Shown here piece after piece: positions 55,130-64,000 of a stretch of DNA of 64,000 nucleotides. The notes beneath the pieces are model-generated. The model saw nothing but the letters and a program-made list of their open reading frames with translations, was not told the DNA's origin and searched no databases. The first letter of the stretch is position 1; every line of letters starts with the position of its first letter. The translations under genes were made by a program, and so were the position numbers. Source of the DNA: Branchiostoma floridae (lineage: Eukaryota > Chordata > Leptocardii > Amphioxiformes > Branchiostomatidae); contig NC_049981.1 of the NCBI RefSeq assembly GCF_000003815.2, positions 115,764 through 179,763 on the forward strand. Direction: 5' to 3'.

Positions 55130-55880
55130 CTCGACTGTAGCATGGGCCTGTCCTGTCCCGTCTGTATCATGGACATCTCCTGTTTGGTCTGTAGCCTGGG
55201 TCTGCCTTGTCCCGTCAGTAGCTTGGGCCTGCCCTGTCCCGTCTGTAGCCTGGGTCTGCCTTGTCCCGCCTTTAGCCTGGGCCTGTCCTGTCCCGTCTGT
55301 ATCATGGACATCTCCTGTTTGGTCTGTAGCCTGGGTCTGCCTTGTCCCGTCTGTAGCTTGGGTCTACCCTGTCCCGTCTGTAGCCTGGGTCTACCTTGTC
55401 CCGCCTGTAGCCTGGGCTTGTCCTGTCCCACCTGTAGCCTTGGCCTGTCCTGTCTCGCCTAAAGCCTGGGCTTGTCCTGTCCCGTCTGTAGCCTTGGCCT
55501 GTCCTGTCTCGCCTGTAGCCTGAGCCTGTCCTGTCCCGTCTGTATCATGGACATCTCCTGTCCCGCCTGTAGCCTGAGCCTGTCCTGTCCCACCTGTAGC
55601 CTGGACCTCTCCTGTTCCGCCTGTCTCGCCTGTAGCCTGGGCCTGCCCTGTCCCGTCTGTATCATGGACATCTCCTGTTTCGGCTGTAGCCTTGGCCTGT
55701 CTTGTCTCGCCTGTAGCCTGAGCCTGTCCTGTCCCACCTGTAGCCTGGACCTCTCCTGTTCCGCCTGTCCCGCCTGTAGCCTGGGCCTGTCCTGTCCGGT
55801 CTGTATCATGGACATCTCCTGCCTCGCCCGTATACCGGTACGTAGCCTGAGTCTGCCTTGTCCCGCCTGTAGCCTGGGCC
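55130..55880 (-). repeat. 27-bp minisatellite encoding the GPCR tail
   Basis: Units related to GTAGCCTGGGCCTGTCCTGT plus CCCGTCT on the plus strand, with five copies of a longer variant containing GTATCATGGACATCTCCTG. All unit lengths are multiples of three, so every minus-strand frame stays largely open. Confidence 0.95.
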
Positions 55881-56510
55881 TGTCCTTCAGCAAGGTCTAT
55901 TGTGCCGGTGGCGTACATCGCTAGCCTCGTGATTATTTTACAGCAAAACATTTTCTTTAGTTGTTTGCGAAAGTTTTTCCCGAGTAGAGCGTAGAGAAAC
56001 GGGTTCGCCACCGAGTTGAACACGGCGAAGGAAAATGAGACGTTGATTATAATCACGTTGTTAACAAAACCAAGCCGATGAATATGAATAAGAAAAGAAA
56101 CGACGTGTAAAGGAAGCCAGGTGACAAGAAAAAAGACTGTCACAACAAACACCATGAGGAACGCCTGGTGATCTGACCTGGTCTCCCTCACCACCAAACG
56201 GCGAGACTGCCTTACTTTGACTAATATGCGGACGTACAGTGGAATTATTATACAGCTGGGCAAAACATAGATGAATAAAAAGAACAAGAGTGTCATGACA
56301 AAGAAGGAACCATGGGCAGGATTCAAAAGGATACACGAGGGATAGTACAGAGTAGCGCCTGTAAACTTCCAGTCGTTCGCAATAACGTTCCTAGCGATAG
56401 TGTCTATAACTGCAGGCAGGGCGGCCACTATCCACACCACAGCACAGATCTTTCCCGCGTGTTTCACCGTTCCATGTTGAAGGCTACCCAGCGGGTTTGT
56501 TAATGCATAA
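55391..56510 (-). CDS. class A (rhodopsin-like) GPCR, last exon: TM4-TM7 and repeat tail
   Basis: The frame opens with YALTNPLGSLQ, the segment after DRY, so TM1-TM3 lie on missing upstream exons. It continues with TM4 (ICAVVWIVAALPAVID), extracellular loop Cys in YYPSC, TM5 (MTLLFFLFIYVLPSCIIIPL), TM6 with FFLVTWLP and TM7 with NSVANPFLYALL (NPxxY-type), then helix 8 with KNFRKQLKKMFCC, probable palmitoylation cysteines. WLP and NPFLY suggest a peptide-type receptor; the ligand is unknown. About 180 tail residues follow, mostly TGQAQATGG and GDVHDTDGTGQ repeats. The acceptor (ATTGAG) is weak and an in-frame stop lies just upstream, so a pseudogene or a misplaced boundary is possible. Confidence 0.75.
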
Positions 56511-57822
56511 CTCAATTATAGTTTCTAAGGGAAACAGCCAAACAACTGATAGTCGTGGCTTTGTGACAAAAAGTGCTGCTAAAAGAAACGGCCAGAGACA
56601 CAATTAGAAACGGAAATTGGTTATTCTCTCCTCTTTAGGTCAGTCGTAATAAGTAATTCTGAGATGTTTCGTGCAAGAGGACAAAGATCACAGCGTTTGA
56701 AATAGATTATTTCTCTTAAATTTGTACAACATTTTGTGTGAAATGTACCGTAAAACTATCAATATCTGAACATATTTTCCAAGAAGCTATGACACTTTTC
56801 CATGTATATGTCCTTTCCATGTTTTACATAAAATCTCTAAACATGTCCGATTCAACAAACGAGAATTTGATGGTTTTCGAAGAGAAGTTTATTAGATTTG
56901 TTTTTATAGTTCATCAACACTTACTTATCTATATGTCCCTACTTTTCATGCATATTGTATGTTCTAGACTATGGAATATACCTATAGCATTCGTCTGTAT
57001 ACACTTCGCGTCTAGCCAACAAGTGGGGATCGGTCTGTAATTAAATAATTAATGACAGCCGGAAGCTAATATATCCCTTGTACAATTCTAACAAGAGGAA
57101 ATATCTTCTAAGTGGCTTACCTCAGACTGATCCACAACCTTCAGAGCTCCGTTCTGTTTTCCCTGTCCTCGCGATAAAGGACTCAGCAGCGAGTTCCACA
57201 TGTCTGGATTCTAAACCCGCTAGATGTGTTGTACCGAACCGTAGTTACACCTGTGTATACCCGTATTTGTCTGCAGTATATTGTATATTGTAGTTGTCTC
57301 GTACACTGCTGTCATATTGGTGTGTACATGTTTTACACGCACACAGAACGTTGAAGTGGTCACCGGACACCGGTCGATCTGTTTATAGTAGAGACAGGGC
57401 GCACGACGGCTTGTCGAGATCTATTCAGTAACGCGAGAATATGCCGCTAAACCCCTCACAGCATTAGCGCCAACGACGTCTTCCTGTTTCCTTGGATACC
57501 ACCTTTAGCGAGTATGCCACTCAGATAAAACAAATCCTCTGAGTCTGAGAATACACTTGTGCCGGCAAAACTGTACTATATCACACGATACAGTCCCGCG
57601 GCTTTTACACCAGTCAAAAAATAGTCTGTCTTTCACTCAGCTGGTATCACCATAGCAACGGACGCTGAACTCGACGCCTTCAAGTCGACGGCAAATTCAC
57701 GCGTGTTTGACGACCACAGACGTAGATCCACGTTTTCTGTGAGTAAATCCTTCCTCCATTTTGAATGGAGAGACTATAATCTATAACCGTCAAGCATCGG
57801 CGGTCGTTTACATACCGTAACT
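56511..57822. other. upstream of the GPCR exon, no TM1-TM3 exon found
   Basis: No minus-strand ORF with transmembrane segments or a DRY motif is seen from here to 64000. GC-richer sequence at 57350-57850 looks promoter-like. Confidence 0.4.
57644..57659. promoter_or_regulatory. RFX X-box-like site
   Basis: GTATCACCATAGCAAC reads GTTGCTATGGTGATAC on the other strand, close to the RFX consensus GTTGCCATGGCAAC. It lies about 165 bp before an ATG micro-exon candidate. Confidence 0.4.
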
Positions 57823-57849
57823 ATGTCGACGGATCGCGACCAAGGGACG
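57823..57849 (+). CDS. candidate first coding micro-exon
   Basis: ATGTCGACGGATCGCGACCA then AGGGACG is followed by a strong GTACGT donor: MSTDRDQGT, phase 0. It sits in CpG-rich DNA downstream of the X-box-like site. No later exon is identified, so this is a weak candidate. Confidence 0.25.
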
Positions 57850-58599
57850 GTACGTTTTGTAGAATCGTCAACTCAATTATGACGAGAGCTATCGTATTTG
57901 CAAACGCATTCATGTAATGTTATACATTTTTAATACCACATGTTGTGCACAAAGGCCAAAGTTAAGGTTATGTCTTGAGGGAAATTGTATATCCTTTCTA
58001 ACAATATTTTGATGAGATATTACACGACATTTTCAAAAGGTCAGGTAGAATGGTGGCATTGAAAAACCGATAGTAAGACTCATGGGTGTAACAAAACATT
58101 TCAACTCTAGCATTTCGGTAAATTGTTAATCTCTAAAGGAGATCTAGTAATGATACAGCGCATGAGAAGGTTGGGACACTAATGATAAAGTTGCACGAAA
58201 TAACTGCACGAAGTAATACGCTGTGTAAGTTTACAGAGTGTTGAATACGTTTCTCTTTATGAGTTTATTTTGGCCAATTTTGAATAAACGTCCGTCAGCT
58301 ATAACTGTTTTTTTTGTCTCATCTATATCGGAAACAGATAGGCGAACGTTTGTCGACATATATACAAAAAAATCGTATTTCAAATCTTGTCACTGAAAAA
58401 TATTCTCCCATCCCCATTCAATGATTGAGTGAGCAAATGTACCGTCCCCTTCCCTCCATTGTTGCGCTCGAGGCGTTTTCACGACCAATTTTCAGTGGCC
58501 AGAGAATGGGACCGACACAATGGCCTGTGATTGGCTGCTGCACACGCCCTGGCAGGTTTTCCGGTAGAACAGGTGCAACGCAGTCTGTTCCTACAGGTA
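57850..58599. other. no recognised feature
   Basis: No repeat or exon identified. Confidence 0.4.
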
Positions 58600-58796
58600 G
58601 TCTCTACCAGACTGACTACGCTGGACATTATAGGGAGAATAATTTGCCAGGGGTGTTGTGTACCAGGGAGGTTGGTCGGTCGCTCCGTAGGGAAAACATG
58701 AAGCTAAGCGTAGACTGACTCCCTGGCCAATTTCCCGATTTATTTGTCGAATTCTACGATCCCCGCATCCCCATAGGAAGGCCTGGTAAAGGCTAC
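58600..58796. mobile_element. MITE of the TAGTCTCTACCAG family
   Basis: TAGTCTCTACCAG at the left and GCCTGGTAAAGGCTA at the right form terminal inverted repeats about 200 bp apart. ORFs at 58425-58905 overlap it and are not genes. Confidence 0.7.
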
Positions 58797-60420
58797 AGGC
58801 GTCTAGACCAGATAACTGGCGACTGTTAACTGGACGTTTACACATACAGCAAATTGTGGGCCGTTTAGGGACAAAACACGGGTCATTTTCACAGAGAAAA
58901 CTCACGGAACTTTAGAATTTATCATTAGAACAGGTGCATGCTGTATTTAAGGCATCTACTCTCCCATTTTATATGGAAGGGTAGGTATAAGATACACGTG
59001 TCGTTATCTAAACGTGTTATTATGCTAATCATGTGCCGTTTGGCTAGTCACAGAGCCTTGGAATCTTTAAGATTAAATCAGATGCGCTCGATAACTTTGA
59101 ATGGACCAGGCTATCTCATACAGCACAGTTATAAAACGTTACTACAAATCTAGTGGTAACTCTGATCCATGTTTTTATTCATGGTGGACAAAACGCCAGC
59201 CTTGCTTCAAAGAACTTGAAATAGAGATGACATCATACTTCTGTGTGTGCAATGTGAAAACAAAATGAGTTGAAAAATTCCCATAACAGATGTAAAAGGA
59301 CATAGGTAGTGTTGACTCATTAAATGTTACCCTATGAAACATTAACATACACACCCTAACTTAAGCAGTCCTTTGAGTCTACATACATGTATCTAGCTTC
59401 CACCCTCCCCTCTTTCTATACCTCTTTTGTCACCCCCTGTCCATTTCATCCTCCTAACGCCCGGTCCCCAACGGCATTAAACACAAGGAGTATTGACACG
59501 ACTGTGGTCCCTCTGCGTAGGAGAATGGTCAATTTTCGAGCAAACTAAAGCTGTCAAAGTCTGGCAGAGATTTAAGAGACTTTAAGAGCCGTATTTGATT
59601 TACAACACACTCCATTAGAAGACATTCCCCTTCTTACTTGACATTTGACGAAGTTTTCAGTGCGACACTTTAACTGTGCCCTTCCACCCTCTGTAAATAA
59701 ATTAGCGTTTTATCCCCCAACAGTAACAGTAGAGTCAATTTGAGTACAAAGGCCGGTCAATACAATTAAGATACCTGAGTGCTTGTTCGTATCCAGGTAT
59801 ATTCTAGAGAGGTGGAGCCAAACGGTTGATGTTGCGACTGACGTATTTCACTGATGCCCCCCTCCCCACCGTGAATACAAAATACTTGTTATACCAAGGA
59901 AGTTATTTGCGCCAATATTATATTGGCCTCATTTATTTGACATTGGCAAACAAAATAGTAAATCGTAAAATTCGTTTTGAAGTAGTTGCGAGGCCATATT
60001 TTCATAAATATATCACGAATTGTAGAAAAATCTAACTTCTCTAGATATAGCCAACACTGATATTCGAGTCGTCTCTTTTTTTACAATAATGTTAATCACT
60101 ATTTATTGTCACATTTATGTCTCCTTTGTTTCTACCACGTGCTTGCAATTTGCCTGAAGGTACGAACTTACAAATGAGCTTTCTTATCATTATATCTGTT
60201 TTGCGCCAGTTGAGTGCTTGAACATGAAAAATGTCGAAAGTAGCTGAATACCAACGAATAAGATGAGAGAACCAATCAGTTTTTAAACAGCTATATATAA
60301 TTTATATATATGAAAAAATAGTATTTCATATTCAGGCGACGTACTTTAATAAACCGTTACGATGTCATGCCCTTTCGTTAATATTTTGTTATTAATCCTC
60401 TTCTGAATGAAATCAATCAT
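58797..60420. other. no recognised gene
   Basis: AT-rich DNA with short ORFs lacking motifs. TATATATAATTTATATATA near 60291 is a simple AT palindrome. Confidence 0.4.
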
Positions 60421-60494
60421 CGTCCTCACCACAACTGTAGTGGCAACATGACCCGTCGTGCAAATTAGCTGTCAATCACTGTGGAACCCCCTAA

Positions 60495-60720
60495 TGACGT
60501 CCACGTTTCCATAGCGACAGCCATGAAAACATTACGTAATGTCGCTGTATGGAGTGTCATTCTAAGCGTCCCCAAACAACATACTAACACCATATACAGA
60601 ACGCAATGAATATTTTATAAATCTTGATAAAACGGAAGTGACGTCTCTGCCACCGGAAGTCACGTCATGTCCCTGCCTATTAAACCACAAATTAATGGCG
60701 GCCGCGGCGGGAGATTAACG
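60495..60720. promoter_or_regulatory. possible promoter: X-box-like, ETS and CRE-like sites
   Basis: GTTTCCATAGCGAC (60505-60518) resembles an RFX X-box. CGGAAGTGACGTC (60633-60645) and CCGGAAGTCACGTCAT (60653-60668) are two ETS plus CRE-like composites 20 bp apart, followed by GGCGGCCGCGGCGG. No adjacent exon is identified on either strand. Confidence 0.35.
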
Positions 60721-63700
60721 ATAAGCTACATTGGCATGGACAATAAATTATTGATACGAGCTCTATACAGGACGGTATCAAAGGATTAGGTGGAAATCAT
60801 CTCATCCCTTTCAGCAATGTATCATAGCGTCACATTTTGTTAATGTTGTACTCGCGTTTAGCAAAAATACATATACTTTATTGAGCTGATAAAACAGGTT
60901 TATTTGGTAAGATGAGGCATTGTTTCTTCATTGTGTTGATTAGAAATTGTGCTTAGACTGTAAGTGTCCAAGTGTGTAAGCTAGTGTAAGACTCCTTTAA
61001 AACTGTAATGCTGCAAGACCCTTGGAGATATCTTGACACTTGTGACAGTGAGAACATACGACAATGTATAGACTCCTCGTCACGATACCCATTATTTTCC
61101 CTCACGCATGCTATTTTGGCCACACGTCCATTTCAAAGAAATCATAATGCGTGCTATAGACTTTCTTTGTCCGTTATAAGATACATAAACACGATGAACA
61201 TATTTCGCAATGGAGCAATGTACAAACATCATGCATTTTCACTTATCAGAAAACGTTACCAAATTTGCTGAGTGTACACATATCCTTGCTTGCTAGAGGC
61301 ATAACGTAATAACGTTCTAAAATATTAAACTAGCTATGGGCCATGTAACGTGGCATAAAATTTCATTAGATGTCTACGACCTAAATATTCGACTTGCTAG
61401 ACTTATTTACGTTTTGCATGCATGGTGACTCATCCAAGTTTTATAGCAACTTGGCGGTGACACAATAGGAATATGACTCAAGTTGACAAATGGTTCGCTC
61501 CAACGACGCGTACACTATGCACTTGTAACCACAACAATGCATTCGTTTGAAACGTATCGTTTTATCCTCCAGTGGAATCAGTCTTTCGTTCTAGCTTTTC
61601 AAACGAGCAACACGAACAAAGGACAGGGTCTTGTCATCATATCCAGTCCACGTATATTGTAACTGATTCAGATTAATTTGCTCTGTTACACGATCTGGTT
61701 TCACATAATAGCAGGGTTTTGCAACCTGATATCTTACGTGCAAACGTTACCAGATGGTAAAGTCACTTGACTGTGCGATGTCAACGATTACGATGTGCGA
61801 ACAACACTGGCTAAAATACATTTATTGGTTTGATATATGTACACTAGTGTAGTACACAAAGTTTGCCACCAAATGATTTTCGTAATTGTATAGAATGCAC
61901 ATTGATATTGTAACAAACGCTGTACCAACTGTTTTTCTGCCTAATATTGCTGTCTATCACTCTACTTCTTGTGCACAAACATTAGTCAAATGCTAAAAAT
62001 TGAAGCGTTAGGAATTTATAACGTACTGCATGCTAAACCGTGCTATTGAACGATAATCTTGTACGTTTTGTGTATTTATGTTCCCCATCAACATTCTTTT
62101 TGATCTCAAAGCTTTGATCAGCGTACCATGTCTGGAGCTGTTTGCAATTGGGTATCGCATTCAACAAACATGTTTAGAAGCTCATTCTATTCTATCTTGT
62201 GCCAGTTACTTTTTTTAAGTATTTCTCATGAAAATCATTGGACCAGTCAGAAGCAATTATAAGATTGATTCGTTTGAAGATTTTGTTAGTCAAAGGGTGC
62301 TTCGCTTGTAGTTACCGCTAGATGTCGTCTTGAAAGTGGATTACTAGTATGAAGAACAGATTTGGCCCATTGAGGAAGCATGTATTATTGATGTGTAGGG
62401 CTTCTTTTGCTAGACAAGGAATATGCCAGCAACGATTTCCCTTCTAAGTGTCTTTTCCTCAAGATATACGGTAAAAAACGATATAACTGTGCGATTTTGC
62501 TATTATGGGTTTTCTACAATCCGAAATAACATCCTTTAAGACTAGAAATAGCCCATTACATTCCCAGAAGCTGTGATCAAACTAGAAGGATTGCGATTTT
62601 TATGTACTGCCATTCACTCTGGAAGCGTTTTTGTGTAGGTATTATGGACGTTTTTGGTGTGTAATAGAAATCTCTGAGCGGAGGTAAAATCTAGCGATAT
62701 GTATTAGATGGGCCCGGCAACACTGTGCCCTGACACCCACACATTACCGCACGACCCCTGCATTTCCCAGATGAGACGTTATAATACCAAGCGGCCACCA
62801 AAGCGCTTCCAAGGTTGTATATATTTGCCAGGTGCGCATTTATCTTCTCCTGACATTTACGGGGAATTACAAGGATCGCTTGCAATGATACGGCCAAAAC
62901 GGAACGATTGCACAACAAGGTAATTTGTGACCGTAATTTTGGTAAAACGTTTGATGATAGGACTACAAAGGCCACCTGTCGACCATACATTGAAATGCAG
63001 CAGATTTTTAACTATAATCCCTATTTCTCATTCTGTAAGCACACATTCCGTGCACTACGACCCCTTAGTGGCTTGTAAATTTGCGTTCTTAACGTGAAAG
63101 ATTGTGCTGTTTTGCCATTTCAAGCGGTACAATTAAGATTGATTGAGTTTCTTAAGGTATGATTTACATGATTACAATGGCTCAAGAGTTTTTAAAGTTT
63201 ACGTTGAAAGTTCTAACCTAGACTCTTCTGCCGCCCCGTGGAAGTAGTTTATAGTTTGAGAGGTTTAGTTGAAATATAAACGTATAGAATTGACCGAACC
63301 GACGTAAAATGTTAAAAACGATTAATTCATTTCGATGTCATTTTTGACGAGTTTATTCAAGGATATAACATTTTCACCCAGAAAATTTCACCATCCTGTT
63401 ACGTTGTTACTTTAAGGTCAGCATTTACAACACAAAAACGAGAGAGCAAATAATCAAATTTATACTGTTAACGTGCCTTTATTTGTATTGTGCATTTCGT
63501 AGAGCACATGTACAAGAGCTCTGTATAGCATGTGTACAGCAGTTCTGATTCTGTTGGCAAACGATCTCTCTATGGCAAATGTCGCTGATTCGATGAAGTC
63601 GCATACATGTACGTCCAAAATACAGAAGCAAGATCAAAGAAGATGTGTTATTATTGACAGCACATATTACATGTATGAAGGCGAGGCGTTGCGAAGGAGA

Positions 63701-64000
63701 CCCTCGCTCTGAAAAAAGGCAGTTTATATGCAAATCAACAAATACAAAAATAATGCTTGAAGCAGAACACATCCTTGAAATTGATAACAATGGACGCAAT
63801 GTTCGTCTTGAATGTTCGTCTTGCGAAATCCACTTATACTGGTATCCTTCTTATACACTGGAATGAGCACAAACGCTTTGTATCATCATAAGCTCCTTTG
63901 TCCCTCACGTAGCTTTACTCTGTAGCATCGGCTCGTACCGATCACCAAGACAAGGCAGTGGAACTGCAACTTAAGCCAAGGACAAAGTATGTGCATCAGG
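60721..64000. other. no recognised gene
   Basis: Only short ORFs without motifs on both strands, and no clear repeats or exons with domain signatures. Confidence 0.4.

Noticed and set aside
58425..58905. ORFs of about 100 codons on both strands
   Set aside because: They overlap a MITE and mirror each other without motifs.

Overview
The window is animal nuclear DNA. Its genes are split into small GT-AG exons, most of the sequence is intronic or intergenic, and it is packed with miniature inverted-repeat elements, tRNA-derived SINEs, a LINE and satellite arrays. The gene content (cadherin, ZP, sushi, mucin and GPCR proteins) and the repeat style, especially the foldback element at 30641-30860, suggest an invertebrate chordate, most likely a lancelet (Branchiostoma). 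This assignment is inference; no species marker is present. Six N runs interrupt the assembly, and at least three of them lie in inverted repeats.

Layout. 1-2165: unassigned upstream DNA. 2166-19542 (+): a 19-exon gene whose intron phases all agree. It encodes about 1059 residues: signal peptide, six cadherin repeats plus a truncated seventh, a complete ZP module, a furin-type site, a transmembrane helix and a short tail. 20832-24375 (-): a convergent gene, truncated at its 5' end by a gap, for a Thr-rich mucin / sushi / sushi / Thr-rich mucin / transmembrane protein. 24480-29235: about 23 units of a 205-bp satellite, followed directly by seven units of an unrelated 182-bp satellite (29238-30390) rich in dyad symmetries. 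30391-40775: no recognisable coding sequence, but it holds a foldback MITE, a SINE disrupted by a second MITE, a young 124-bp duplication and an octamer microsatellite. 40828-48694 (+): a five-exon gene for a 328-residue coiled-coil protein I do not recognise. Its large fourth intron holds two inverted-repeat elements. 50125-50578: a hAT-type MITE with an exact 8-bp target duplication. 51380-52016: two SINE copies. 52852-54340: a 5'-truncated non-LTR retrotransposon with an uninterrupted reverse-transcriptase ORF. 55391-56510 (-): the last exon of a rhodopsin-class GPCR (TM4-TM7) whose C-terminal tail is encoded by a minisatellite. 56511-64000: no confident gene, but two regions look like promoters, with RFX X-box-like, ETS and CRE-like sites.

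The two genes in the first 24 kb both encode modular type I cell-surface proteins in tail-to-tail arrangement, and nothing in the sequence says they act together. The most unusual observation is the cadherin-ZP fusion. Next are the GPCR with a minisatellite tail and the paired satellite arrays.
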